A DNA stretch of 64,000 bases, from the NCBI GenBank assembly GCA_039720395.1, contig CM077833.1, forward strand, positions 16,677,133-16,741,132. Direction: 5' to 3'. Every line of letters begins with the position of its first letter. Position 1 is the first letter of the stretch. This stretch comes from Liquidambar formosana. Lineage: Eukaryota > Streptophyta > Magnoliopsida > Saxifragales > Altingiaceae. Positions 37,244 to 50,979 of the stretch are shown here, in pieces. The notes beneath the pieces are model-generated. The model saw nothing but the letters and a program-made list of their open reading frames with translations, was not told where the DNA came from and ran no database searches. Position numbers and translations under genes: made by a program.

Positions 37244-40200
37244 TTAGTCACAATCCAAGCCACAAACTTCCAATACAATACCACCTCTTGACGCAAATGG
37301 GTTGATTCGGACCCATAAAAGTGAAAATATTGAGGCTAGAAGAATTGACCAGACAACAATTATGGTGGGAAGCTTATCCTGTCTCCCCACCAATCCCTTG
37401 AGGAATGGGTAAAGATGAACAATGACCCAGAGGGCAAAGAACAGCTTACCAAATAGTGGGCCCCATGTCTCGTAACCGTTATTGATAGCATCCGAAATCC
37501 CAACTATGACCCCAATTATGTTTATGATCAGCAGAGTCATGGGAGGGATTAACAGAGATGTCCACTTAAAAAGGTAGAGCTCGGAGAACTCTCCATCATC
37601 TCCTCCCTTGGATGTAACAGTGAAGTTTGTATTGACTCCTGCCAAAACCTTAAGCAAGCCTTGAAAGAGAGCGAATAGGTGTGATGAGACACCACCAATC
37701 ACCCAGAACTGCTCATTTCTCCACCAGTCATCAATGCCAACACCTCCCCACTGCATCTCGAGGATACCGGTTGCAGCTATGGATATGAACAGGGCCATGA
37801 AGACAATACTGGCATAGTTGCTAATCTGTACATCATACAATCTAGAGTTAGCAGAAAAACCTTGCAAACTGACAGAATAATTAGCTTAAGCATAAATTTT
37901 GGTTTTGGACCTTCTCAAAGTATATCTAGCCTAAACTAGGGCCTGGAAGAATATTCAGGTTTCAATTAGGGAGCAGGACAGGCAACCCTTTCATGGTATC
38001 TAGCAACTATCTCAAGTAAAGTGGCAAGCTAGTGGATCAAAATAAATGAAACCCTGAATCATCACACGAAACAGTGCAAAGATTTTGGCTTCGCTTGGAC
38101 TGTGCTAAGGATAGTGTTTATAAGACTACCTATAATGGTCCTCAAACTACAGTGGCTGTCCTTCAGGAAAGAATAGAACTTAGCATGGTCTTTATAGAGA
38201 TTAATAATCCAGAATGATATGCAGCTCGGGTTTACCTCAGGGACGATGAACTTCCCAGTAAGGAGACAGACAGCTGGCAGGGTACAGTAAGCAATCAGGG
38301 GAATGGATGTCAAGGGATAAACAACTGAGTTTATATAAGAGAAACGCTCCAACCATTTCAAACCGCATCCATAGCCATACCATATCGGACAGTGCCTGCT
38401 TAACAAAATCTCAACAGATCCAAGGGCCCACCGCAGAACCTGGTGTAGACGATCTGAGAGGTTTATGGGAGCTGATCCCTTAAATGCAGGCCTTTTGGGT
38501 ATGCAGTACACTGATCGCCAGCCATGGCAGTGCATCTTGAAGCCAGTTAGTATATCCTCTGTAACAGAACCATATATCCACCCGACCTGATTCATAATTG
38601 AAATTTAGAGGAGATGATAATAAAAATGGTAAATCTTGCTCGAAAGAAAGCTTTGTGAAACTCTAGTGTTTTCAACTTCGAAGGAGTTTCTATATACCTC
38701 TTTCCCCCATTCAGTCTTATCTTCATAACCACAGCTAATCACGTGGATGGCTTCTTTCAAGAGTGATGCAGAAGAGGCTCCTTGAGGAACTCCACCTTCT
38801 TCTAGAAGTGTTGAAGCTATGAAAACTGGTGACTGTCCAAATTTTTTCTCAAATTTTACTTGAGGCATGAGGGATGATTTTTCATTATCTATTCCTGCAA
38901 TGAAATTTTCAATTAGTAAATGGGCCTGCTTGTAGAAGGAAAATATATGAATATGTAACACCAATAGCCCCTCTAAAGCAAGCCCATACCTTCAATTCCC
39001 TCCTCAATATTTTCAAGTGCATGTATTTGTTTTGAAGCCTCCCTATTCTTCAACTTCTTCTTTTTCTCATTTGTCTTAACTTTCCTGTTCTTCCTTCTAG
39101 ATCCACAACAGGAGCAGCACCATTTTGGCAAACAATTACAAGTCTTCCCAGGGGGTTTCTTCTTGACAGGGGCATCATATCCATAGAGCGCCTGCCTTCT
39201 AAACACACACCCTGTTCCAACATAAATTGGCCCTTGGATCCCATCTAGTCCTTTCATATTGATCTGTTTTCAATTAGGAAAGAAATTAGTCTTCCAAGCA
39301 CAAAATATACATACATCTACATGTACATATAATATCCACACTCCCAAGAAGGAACCTTACGTACATCAAAGAATACAACATTGCGATTCGAGTATCTATC
39401 ATGGCGATCAATCCCATCAAACCTTTGAGGAAACTGTACGTAGCATATTTTCTTTCCTGACATTGGGTCCATCATGAAGCACATGGCTTCTCGAAGTGCT
39501 TTAGTGTTGTTTATATAGTGATCACAATCGACATTTAGTAGGTATGGAGCATTTGAGATGATGGCCTGAAACCCGCACCTTGAATATTCAATCAAAACAA
39601 TTTGATCAGGATAATGGGTAAACACAAGTGAGTGGCCAAGAAGACAGGTTCAGAGAAAGATAGGGAGATCTACCAAAGCATTCATCGCTCCAGCTTTTTT
39701 ATGGTGATCAAATCCTGGTCTTTTCTCACGAGAAACATAAACCAGACGAGGTAACTCATTCCCCTCAACATCACGAACACCATTATGACCAAGGAAAACC
39801 TGTTGGAAGGCATATAAAATTAAAACTTCACTTTCTTTTACTGTTTTAATATCTAGAAGGGCCAGCAAGATTCATGCTACATGGTCCTTTAGCCTACGAA
39901 TGCACTCAGAAAAAAGAAAGACACCCTCACCTGGATCATTCCAGGATGATCCCTGACATCGTTCCCAGGCCATGGAGTCCCATCCTGCATTGTCCAACCT
40001 TCCTCAGGTACCTTTTGTGCTGTGGCTACCAATCCATTTATCCGAACTTTGAACTCTTCATAGTCCCTCTGTACCAAAACAATGACACAATCAAATATTT
40101 AAAACCATCATTTAGAGACTAACCCATAATTTTCAATAACTCTTAGTAAAAGATATCATGTCTTAAACTAATTTATGAAAAGAATAACTAAAACAGATCA

Positions 40201-43200
40201 ACCAATGCCAAAAATGGCTTCCCCATGAGCCATTTCATAATGCATATCCACTGTCACTGTATACATTTTAGATTATACTCTTAATTCACATGTAACTAAC
40301 ACCATGCACACTTGTTTGAGACACACACACACACACACACACAAAGGGCAAAGATTAGCAAACCTTCATTGCACGACGTTCCCTAACAAATTCAGGATAT
40401 ACTTTGTCTTTCAGATAGTCAACCTTCTGAGTAAAATACCATTCTGGTGCCCGGGGCTCAATGTTGAACTTTTTGCAGAAAGGTACCCACTTCCTTGCAA
40501 ACTCAGATGTCTCAGAGAGGGCTTCAAAAGTAAGCATAGCAGCACCATCGTCTGAGACATAGCATGCAACTCTGTCCACTGGATAATCTACAGCAAGGAT
40601 GGACAGCACTGTGTTTGCAGTGATTAGTGGAGGTTCTTTCATAGGATCAACTGTACTTACAAATATGTCTATGGGCGCTAATTCGGATGGCTTCCCTTCT
40701 TTCTCATACCTGAAAAAGTTTTAGGTTACAATAGTAAGAATGGATTTTCAGAGTTTTTATTTTTTATTTTTTTTTGGGGGCGCAGGTTGGGGGGGGGGGG
40801 GGGATTCAGAGTACCTCAGTGATAGCCGATCGAGGTATGTTTCTCGTTCAATTGGATACCATTTTGGGAACTGATCCAATATCCACGATACAGCGAACCA
40901 TATCTCACATATAACTGATGTTAGCCACAATCCATATGCATCATGCACCGGGTGGAGGATTCTATAGTGAAAGAAGAAGCCAAGAATCACAAGTCGGAGC
41001 ATAATTATCAATCTGTATGGGCTTATCCTGCTTGAAGGAATTGGTAACTTCCTTGAAAGTGGCTGCCTTCCTTCATCCATCCTATAAAAGAAAAAAGAGA
41101 CAAATAAACAATCTTATAAATTTAATACATGAAAAAAAAAATGAGTGAAGAAATAACAAAAGATGGAACATACTGTTTACATCATGATTAGCTTATGCTA
41201 AAGCCTTCTAATTATTCTATTCTAACCAGTGGAAGAAAAGATAATCAAAATTGTTAGTGCCCATGATATGATACTTCTAGCAATCACTGCACATTTTATC
41301 ATTTTCAACTTGACACAAAGCCAATATTTGATTAAACACTCTAGAATGTGTCCACTTTTATTTACTCATGAGTTGTGATGAAAAAAGTGTATTGTACATT
41401 TTTATTGTTAAAAATCCATAATATATTCATCACGCATACTTGCAAAGAATGCATTTTGTTTTCTAATATTAGGGGCTGTCTATTCACTTGAATATTAAAA
41501 GGCCATTATCCAATGTTGGTAAGCTAAGCAAGGTCCTATGAGGGGTGAGCTGGATATGATCCTAACCATTGTTTTTAAATATAAAATGGCCTCTCTAGCA
41601 AGACTCAAACCTGCGGCATGCAGCCTGAGATTTTTACGATTTCGCCAAACAATGTACTCCCCTCAAGTTACAAAAAAAGAATATTCTAATGTAAAGCACA
41701 TACATAAAACCATACATGTTGCTGCGTTCCAGTGTCTACAAATAATGTGCAACCCTGCATTTTTTAGTCATTGCCTACAGTAATTGGTTAATAGTTACTA
41801 AAATTCAAGTGTACAACAGAATTTGATCAATATTACATTTATGAAACTAATCTTAATTAGAAACTACAGCAAAAATTAAACCTTAGTTCAATATTTCTGA
41901 ATTCTGACATTTAAAGGTACACTTATCATTGCACACAAAATCAATCTCTACGCAAGAATTCTTTTGAAAATTTAAGCTAGGAGAGCTGACGGTATTGACT
42001 AGTATTGCTTCCAAGTAGAGAAAGCATGTAGGAAGCTGCAAATCATCCTAATGATGCACAGCCCATATTTAACGATGGAAAGTGGGCCCACAAGTCCTCA
42101 AAACCACAACTACAACCATGAGTAAAATAACAATTTTGTCAAAAGGGGTTTTCCCCATTAAGATAAACAGATAAGGTAACTCGTGCATCTAAGGTCTCAA
42201 GTTAGAAACAACAATTATTACAATATTGTTAATAAAGTGAAAACATCAAAAGGTGGATGAGTGGATCACAATCTCATACATAAAATCAACATCAATCGCT
42301 ATGCTGCACAGTTATTTCTATAAAAATTGCTTATTCACTCTCATCTTGATTGTAACACTTTAATGTTAAGTGAACCCACCTGTAACCTTTTGGTAATCAT
42401 TAACTGTACAATTGTATAAATGACTCTTGATATCTTCAGGTCACAACAATTTACAAGTTCTATCACATATCAGATTTAGGAAGGAACAGCTATAAGAATA
42501 TTTTTAACCAATCGGTTGGATCAACAATACACAAACATTTGTAATAGTTTCTCTTTGTATTCCTTAGAATGAGTTTCCTATTTCCTAGTGCAACTCTGCG
42601 TCTATTGTCTTTTTCTTTTAATTCTGCAACTTTTAACCACATGGAATTTGCTTCTATATCCAATGTAACTATCTCAGTTAGTATCAGTTCCTAATAGAAT
42701 TTAGCATAAAGTTGATACTAATAATGGGGTTCACTCAGGACCTAGGAATTTAAATGAGCTCATTATACTTTTTGATAGCATTTAAATGGGTATATTTGTT
42801 TCTCTTTTTTCAGTAATTACTATATAATGCACAATGGGCTTCACGCTCAAGACTTGTTCGATATTCATCCGGTATTACCACCATTAACCTAACATACTTT
42901 ATGAATGGCATGTGCCCTGACCTCTAGTATTTGAATAAGAGGCTAATAGAAGTTCCAATAAATGACTCCACTCAGAAGGAAAAATAAAAGATCCTCAATA
43001 ATTACCTCATTTCAAACTCTTTAAATTATATTCCCACAGTTATTATTATTATCAATTTTTTTGCGGTAATTAGGGCTATAAGACAAACCAAAAAACTCAG
43101 GTTTGGCTCAATAAAAGACTCAATCAAATTCCCTCGTTAGATAAACAAGGCATGATTAAACTTATTTTAAAGCTTGGTCATTTATCAAGACAAGCTCGAG

Positions 43201-46200
43201 TAAAGCTCTACTAAGCTCAATAAGTTCATGAACACTTTAAATAACTAACTACCCAAGCTTGACTTAGTAAAACAATCATTCAAGCTTACTCATTAGATAA
43301 AAGAGCCAAGCTCAAACTTATTTTTGAACTCCCCAATTTGTCAAGCCAAGATTGAGCAACTTACTAACAAATTTGACTTGATTCTTTTACAGCCCTCTAG
43401 TGGTGATAATTGTGATGTTTTCGTACTACACTATCAAGTGCATCTTAGTGTTAGGTAATGCGATATAGATTGATCCAATTTCAATGGGATATCTATCCAC
43501 TTACTAAATTTATACAGTGAAACAAATGCCTCTGACCTAATGAAAATCCCAGCAAATCTTTTTTTATTTCAATTTATAGTTGATATTTTATTTGCTGTAT
43601 AACAATATGCAAAATATTTCCATATAACTTCTCCTTAATTTAGCATTGAAATCCAAGAGTAGATTAGAAACAGAATAAATTGATGTTCTGTCATTAGTCC
43701 TCGCTGTTAAAAAATTCCACTTTTGGTAAGCTCCTTAACTTCTAATTAGAGACGTGACAGATGAATAAAGAAGCAATCTCGGCATCATTGGTGAATGGTA
43801 TCATTTCAATTTGTAATTATATTTTTGGTTGTTTAAATAACTCACTTGTTTGCAAGTTAGCTACTTAAATTGTAAATTATTTTGCTTAACCGTTCAGTTT
43901 TGTCTAACCATAGATTTTGAGGCCTGTTTCTTTCACATCCAGCTTGCTTCCAACACCTAGCTGATGGCGACTTAAAGAAACAATAGGATGATTATAGTAA
44001 TTAAAACTCATTATTCTCCATGAGTGTGACAACTTGGTTAGAGTTTACTAGATGCAGCCAAGTTCCAAGGTAATCATGTACCATTTTTGTCATCCTAAGT
44101 AAAGGGGGAAACTGGAAACTTAATAAACTAACAATTAATTAACCAAGCTCTTAAACTGACAACTAAAGTCCCCTACTAAACAATTTGATGCACAAAAGAA
44201 TTCAAGAATTGTACTTTAAAATGTCATAGTATATTACATTAAGAACAAAACGACTACAAGTCGAGAACCCGCAATGTGCAACTTTGAAAAGGAGGTTGAA
44301 AAAATGCACATACTTGGGCAAATCAGGATCATCCAGTTCATTTCCGTCATTGTTCCCACCACCATCACCTCCTTGGTGCTGAACCACCTGAAGTTTATCA
44401 TTTTGCCTTTTCTTCCACTCCTCCATTCTTTCCTTCCATGCAACACTCCCATAACCATATACTGCCAGATCTTTCTTAGGATCCATAGGTCTAGGTTGCA
44501 CTGCAACATGGACACCAGTAAATACAGTGCGCAAGAAGAAATGAATTCGAATGGCCATAACAGTCAGAAAATAACACAAGAACAGCCAATTAAATGCAAC
44601 AGACTTACACGACATGGAAGAATCAGGAAATGGCATTGGGTGGATTCGTTTTCCATGGCCCATAAATGGCGGAATGATGAGAGCATGCTTATCAGATGAA
44701 ATTCCAACATCCTTTCATCAAAAGCAATCATTATTACAACATGAATTTCAAATTATTATCAAAGATAGATAAGAAAAAATCAGACCACTAAATCAATTCA
44801 CCTCTTGGCCATAGGTCAGGAGAGGGATTTCAGGAGTAAAGGAAGAGGAACCCAGCTCCGATGGTGTAGTGACTCTGGAAGCATTGACTTGGGAACCCCG
44901 GCCGACATTGAGGCGGGCAGAGAGCATTGCCTCGGCAATGTGGTGGGGGTCAGTCCTGTCAACGCTCCCAAAATCAAACTCATTCTCCAAATCATCAATA
45001 TCATCCTCTTCTTCGTCGCCTTCAACCCTGGGACTCCCTAAAATTTGGATGGACTGTTAGTTCCGTTATCATCAAGTTCATGGTGGGTTTGCAAGTAACA
45101 GTCTTAAAATGTAAAGAAAAGTCTCGGATGCTCACCTTTGATGCGCTTGTATCTGGTTTTGCATTGAGGACAAGCCTGATTGCCCTCTCTTCTTTCGTAC
45201 TCATAGCAAGGTCTGCACACGGGAAATGCGCATTCGTTGCAGGCAACGAATGGTTCCCCATCCACTGTAATCTCAATCTCATCCCCACAGATCTGGCATA
45301 TCTGCCCGCTCAATTCTTGCACAGATGTTACCTGCATTTCACAGAAGCCATGGCAATGTCAATCCAGCCTCCCATCATTAAAATTTTAAATAAATAAAAA
45401 AAATTCGACAAACCCAGGTGAAGATTAAAGCAGTACACAAATACTAACTATTCATTTCACCAATAAGTTAAAGGGGAAAAAAAAAAAACGCTCATGCAGA
45501 AACAAAGTAGAAAACTTTCGTGCACTGTCTGCTCTGAAATCTAGAAACTAAATTAGGTAAATAAGAAAAAAGCGAATTTATGAAAGCCGCGCCACTTAAG
45601 TCTAGAATCTGGTGCTCAAAGATAATTAAGAGATACTTGGAGAAATGAGTTTGTTTTACCAAGCTCACAAGTCACAAGAACTACAGAGCTCAAAGATCTT
45701 CCAAATAAGGAGAAAACAGAGGCGAAAAAAAAAAAAAAAACAACAACAAACGACGTACAAGAACAAGCGATTAAGGCTTGGAAGCCTACACTGGAATGAA
45801 AGAAAAATACATTACAAAAATAACTACAGTCCTAGCTCATAACAACAAATGCAACACTAACACAAATGAAAAAAAATAATAACAGAGAAAACTAAAAGGG
45901 AAAAAGAAAGAAGAAGTCCTACCAAAATAGAGAGAAAAGGGTAATGCCTGTTATACTTGGATCAAACCCGAATCAAATAAACACAAAATGAGCGAATGGT
46001 TGTCTTCAAAATCAACAAACGTGGTCATGAGAAGCATTCAGAGACAATGTAGAAAGTAAAAAAGAAGACATTTTGAAGGCTACAACTTATACAATCTCTT
46101 CAAAATCCACAAATGCGTTCGAGAAATAAGCTCAAAGCCAGAAAGAAAAAGAAAAAAATGACTTTGAAGGGGGAATTACCCGACCAATCTCATCAGCATT

Positions 46201-46260
46201 GATGAGAACAAACTCATTCCTGTTGTGAGAACCCGCAACAAGTCTTCCTTTGGTGCCCAT
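37244..46260 (-). CDS. CESA6-like: cellulose synthase catalytic subunit, CESA6-like clade (one frame break)
   Basis: Plasma-membrane glycosyltransferase that makes beta-1,4-glucan from UDP-glucose within the cellulose synthase complex. Coding exons (minus): 46,260-46,180; 45,331-45,136; 45,037-44,802; 44,711-44,609; 44,500-44,314; 41,081-40,815; 40,709-40,364; 40,068-39,931; 39,799-39,674; 39,578-39,365; 39,263-38,990; 38,894-38,698; 38,586-38,236; 37,825-37,244. About 1,098 aa after discounting one extra G in exon 10. Visible parts are an eight-cysteine RING-like finger (about 39-84), two N-terminal membrane helices (about 290-335), catalytic Asp in STVDP and SDDG, DCD (about 576-578), a cysteine-rich class-specific region ([13 protein letters not shown]), TED (about 797-799), QVLRW (about 837-841), FTVTSK and six C-terminal helices. 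The N-terminus ([15 protein letters not shown]) and the GLDCD end favour the primary-wall CESA2/5/6/9 clade. Confidence 0.93.
40321..40342. repeat. (AC)n microsatellite in a CESA intron
   Basis: Eleven AC units, just downstream of the donor of exon 7. Confidence 0.95.
41082..44313 (-). other. large CESA intron 5
   Basis: A 3.2-kb intron between the variable-region exon and the first membrane-helix exon. It contains a MITE-like repeat at about 43,071-43,399. The rest is AT-rich and featureless to the eye. Confidence 0.8.
43071..43399. mobile_element. MITE-like element with repeated AAGCTC/AAGCTT words
   Basis: The left end tagggctataagacaaacc and the complement of the right end, agggctgtaaaagaatcaag, form an imperfect inverted repeat. 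The interior repeats aagctt/aagctc/caagctcga-type words many times, a pattern seen in some plant hAT-like MITEs. No clear target duplication was found. Confidence 0.45.
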
Positions 46261-46870
46261 CAAGACCAAATCCACACCCAAAATGGTTCAAATCAAGAAG
46301 ACCCACCTCACCAAATCAATCTCTTAAGCTCCCCCATTACTGAAAACCCCCCACAAAGAAAACAGCTTTGTGTTCCTCCGGGCTCAGGCTCTTCTTTAGC
46401 TCCCCTCTCAATCACCCATTAAACAATGAACAAATAGATATATACATTAACACATAGAGAGAGAGAGAGAGCCTTGGGGGTAAACAAATATATATATGTA
46501 TTTATATTTATATTTATATTTGTATATTTGTATATATAATATAGAGTAATAAAAAATGAGGGAAATTGCGTGTAAGATTCCTTTCTTGAGAGGCCCAGTA
46601 TTGTAACAGACGGGGGGTGTCTCTCTGTGAAGTATCGTTGTGGGGTGGGAGTTGTCGATCGGTGACGAAGAAGTGTATTGAGTGAGAGAGAGAGAGAGAG
46701 AGAGAGACAATGACACGGCTAAAGAAGATCGTTAGATACAGAGGTAGAAAGAGAGAGAGTAGTGAGAGAATCTAAGAGGAGGAGAGGCAGGTGAAAATTC
46801 AACCCGTAAAATGCCGAAGGGACGAGACAGGGAGAAAGCCAAGAGCGATGGATCTATCTATCTATATGCG
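46261..46870 (-). promoter_or_regulatory. CESA6-like: CESA 5'UTR and core promoter region
   Basis: On the minus strand, CT-rich leader sequence including (CT)n at 46,707-46,684 precedes the start codon. Two TATA-like sequences are visible: catataga at about 46,868-46,861, and ctatattatatatac near 46,540. Which one is used cannot be decided. Confidence 0.35.
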
Positions 46871-49130
46871 ACGTGATAAATCCAAACGTTACAGGTGGGT
46901 TTTGGGGTGGGGCCCTGATGGTGGCGGTGGTGGGGCCACGGTGGTACCCCACCAGTAGTACGGTGATGGGAAATGGTGTGGGGGTGGGGGGAGGAGGAGG
47001 GGAGGAAAGGGAGAAGGGTAAATTTGTAATTTTGAACGGTTAATGGATTTGATCTAATTTTGTTTTGTTTTGTTTTGTGTAGGGAAAAACTTTGGGTGTT
47101 GGATGTGACGTCTCTTTGTGCCTTGGCTGTCTCACGGTTTTGGTGTTTGTTTCTGATGATGTCTTTTTGTTTTTTGTTTTTTTTCTTGTTTGTGATGTCA
47201 AATGAATGAGAGAGAGAGAGAGAGAGAGAGGGGTGTCACGTGTGGCTCGTGTGGAGTGAAAGCTTTTCCAGTTCAGTTCAGTTCATTTCATTTCATTTTC
47301 CCGCGAGAAAGATAAATTGAAGAAGAAGCTTTCAAGACGAGTGAAGTGAAGTCACCTATTTTTCAGTTACACTCCTCTGTTACATTGACCGGAATGGCCT
47401 CGGGAACGTTTTTCTTTTCTTTTTTTTTGTTCTTTATTTTATTTATCAATAGGAAAGGAAAGCACTTGAATGTGAGTGAGTGAGTGAGTGAGTGCCTGTT
47501 AGACTAATTTAATCCAATTAGTAATGGCCCAATTTCAGTTTTTGAATGGAAATTTGTGGTGTTGATTTTCTAACAGAAACAATGACACATTTGGGTTTTC
47601 GTGCAGTGTGAAAATATTTGCATTTTGCTTGCAACATGTAAACTGTATGTCGCTAGTCTGATTACTTCTTCAACTGAAAATGGATTGAGTTTGGGATTGA
47701 AAATAATTGGGCAACTAACATTTAGGTGAGTTATAGTATTTTAATTTCATAAACTAAGAGATTCCTATACCCAAAAAAGAGAAAAGGGCTTTGTTTAACA
47801 ATTTTTGTACGTAATTCTTACACGATTATTATGTCGGTCCAATTCTACAAGAGGTAATGGTTTCAAAAATAAAAAAAAAAAAAAAAAATTGAATGGAAAA
47901 TAACTAACATAATGACCAAATCATTATGTGGGGGTGAGTCAAGTCTTTTCCAAAGGTTCTGCCCTTGTATTTCGCCCACTTGTGGAGACGCTCACACAGT
48001 GTTATGGGAGATAAATTCTCTCCTCCACGTTTTTTAGTTAACCAAAAAGAAAGTCAATAAAAAAGAATGACCCAAAAATAGGATCTTGCAAAATCTAAAA
48101 ATTGTGTCCCTTATCCTTACACATAATTGAGAATTTTTTGGTTTTTTAATAAATCCATAACCTAAAAGAGGGTCATTTAAGAGACTTAGGAGAGTTACTA
48201 GCTAACACTAATGAGAGTTTAAGACTTTATTTCTTGCAATACCACTACTTCAAATATTCACTGCCAATTCTGTGAGGAGAAACTGCCATTATCTATAATA
48301 GCTTCATTCATTTCTTTTTCTTTTCCTTTTTCTTTTTGGGATTTTGGTTTTAGAATAAAACTCATGTACAATATATGTACCAATTCAATTTCAAAGATTT
48401 AATCGAACTTAAAGTTGGAACATCTTGTTAAAGAAAATAAAATAAATCAGTTCTTAATTGCTTCCACATTTAGGCTCTCTTTGGTTGGTCGATTTTATCA
48501 AGGAAAAAATAAATAAAGAATTCTATTTTTTTTATTTAATTACAGTAAAAAATTAGAAGAAAAAAAATAATTAAAATAATTTTAGTTTAACATGATTTTA
48601 TATTTTTTGAATTTTTTTTCTTACTCATTTTTTTTTACTAGGTTGAACCTATGAACCAAATAGGGGATTAGATGAAAAAAGGAAATAGAAAATTTCCAAC
48701 CATGTGTATGAGATCCAATGAAAATGCTTCAGATATTTCAATTCCCTGAGCAATATGTAAGCTTCACATGCGCATAGTTTTCCATAGGGGGAGATGGTGA
48801 CAGCTCCTTAATAGTTTGGCAACCCGACCATCTAGATGCTTCTTCTTCAGTTTGCCTGTCCATTTATTCATTATCTTATATATCCATAATATATATTAAA
48901 TAAATATCAAATCAGTTCAGTCATATCTGAGTTGGTCAGGCTATTTGGAAAAATAGATGGCCGCCCCAACACGGAATTTCTTATTTAATTTAATAATACA
49001 ATTTGATAAACTTTATAAATAAAACAAATTCTTAAAGTATAGGTCTCAATTAGTTCCTTACTGTTTCATAAACAATATTAAACCAGCTCCTTTACCCCAT
49101 GCAACGGGTATTAATATAATATTAGAATTA
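46871..49130. other. intergenic stretch upstream of CESA
   Basis: G-rich low-complexity DNA (about 46,905-47,030), a (GA)n tract at 47,209-47,231 and AT-rich sequence. It probably includes upstream regulatory DNA for CESA. No gene was recognised. Confidence 0.5.
47209..47231. repeat. (GA)n microsatellite
   Basis: About eleven GA units upstream of CESA. Confidence 0.95.
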
Positions 49131-49133
49131 TGG

Positions 49134-49265
49134 GGGAGAATTGGTCAGATTACAGGAAAATAATTATATATCAATACAGATGACCATTAACTTAACTAAT
49201 AGGGATTACTTACCCATATTGAAATTTAATTATTTGTTCAGAGCTGGACCAATTTGTAATTTCCC
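49134..49265. mobile_element. small MITE-like dispersed repeat (copy 2)
   Basis: Right end ggaccaatttgtaatttccc; the interior taattatatatcaatacaga and gaccattaacttaact match copy 1 at 4,586-4,710. Confidence 0.5.
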
Positions 49266-50979
49266 CTGACCCCTGCCATGGTTGACCCAAAGATTTAAGG
49301 GCAAGGATTCATGATTTGGTGGGTTGAATGTTGTTTTCTATGGTGGTGACACCACCTGATAATCTTATCCTAGGTCATTATATAATCAGTGGACCAAGTA
49401 CATTGAACGTGACTACATAGGAAAATATATCCTAACCACCAAGTACTAACCCATTGTCACACGCATTTACCAAAGAAAAAGGCATAGTTTTTACACGTAG
49501 TTGACGCGAAAACATCTATACAAAGAAAGGTTAATTGGTGAAATACTGCTTGCTTTGTTTTGCTCATGATGTGAACTCTGGATTAATTAAATAAATTGAA
49601 TGGTGGACCACATGATCCTTGTAGTATAAAGTCTCTTTATCACCAATGTCACTTGGACTTTTTTGGGAGATGAAAGATAGGCAAAGTGCTAGGATATGGA
49701 CATGGGTAGGAGTGACCACCAACCACCTATTGATCCTTATAATGGAAGAAATGTTAGGTTGCTTTATTATGCTTTAGTCCCTAAAATACCATCTACTTAA
49801 CCTATGAACAACACAAAACCAATATCAGCAAATCCAACTCCGTAAGGGAGCGCTAGTGAATCTCAAACAGGAGACATGTGAATCTACAGATTTACAAATA
49901 AAGAAGTAAAATATCTTAGATTTTACTTTTTCATGTCCTTAGATCTAACCATATATTAGTTATATGTATATATGGTGTTAAACTGTTAATTGATGTGGAA
50001 TGAATAATGATTTTACTTGCGTTTTAAAGAATTAGTCAGCCTTTGAATACCACTAGTGGCATTTAGGGAAAAAAAAAAATCCCTAAAACCTATGGACATA
50101 ATCTTATCTTAGTTATTATATAAACGAACTACCATTCAACATACAAATTTTAGTAGTACTTCCATGATTGAAACCTCCCCCATCAAATTAAAGCTATAAA
50201 ATGCCCCTTTAATTTAATGACTATTATCTTTTACAATGCAACATTTAGCGTAAAAGGAAAAACGGTGAAAAGAAAAGTGACAAAGCCAAAGAAATCAATT
50301 ATTGTGGACAAGGTGAATGAGCCTGTGGATTGGCCTCATAAATCATGTCTCTTCTGTGCTCCTTTTTCTTTTGAAAGAATGAGAGCATGGGCAATCCTGG
50401 GACCAGGGTAGTCCCCTACAGCCCTACTTTAAGGGAACTTCCATTACTGGTGGGTGCTTTTAGGATCAGGCTAAACCTAATGGACACCACCCTTGATTAT
50501 AATAATGAAGTATACCCAATTAAGACTGTTGTTATGGGCTTTCGATGGCCAAGAACAAAAGGGGAATTTACTTTCTTTGTACTTCCACAAATAGTTAAAT
50601 CACCTTTAAGTGGTATTGCACTCACTCTAAGTTGTACTCCTAAGTCATTCCATTTAAAGAAATGCAATTGATTTTAATCCATTTATTGCACTTACTCTAA
50701 GTTGTACTCCTAAGTCATTCCATTTAAGGTAATGTAGTTGATTTTAATCAATACAAATTGTAGGGAGAGTTTTTTTGGTCTCCCAGATTATCGGGATGTC
50801 ATAATGTGACTTAAAAACCCTAAATCTATGATGGTGTTAACCTTTATCACTTGCCTTTGATAATTTCCACTTGATGATCCATTTTTCCCCTCTACTTTTA
50901 TGTGATTAGGTATATATAATAAAACCCATGTTAACTGCTCAATGTTGATCAAAGTCACCACCAAAGTTAAGATTACGGT
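49266..50979. other. non-coding intergenic stretch with a short tandem duplication
   Basis: No gene seen. A unit of about 71 bp (attgcactcactctaagttg ...) is duplicated in tandem at 50,614-50,755 with few differences. Confidence 0.55.

Noticed and set aside
48470..48670. MITE with ends gctctctttggttggtcg / aaccaaataggg
   Set aside because: The inverted match is short and imperfect and no target duplication was found.
50217..50671. Two overlapping plus-strand frames of 64 and 94 codons
   Set aside because: Composition not protein-like, overlapping in different frames, partly within a tandem repeat; no homologue recognised.
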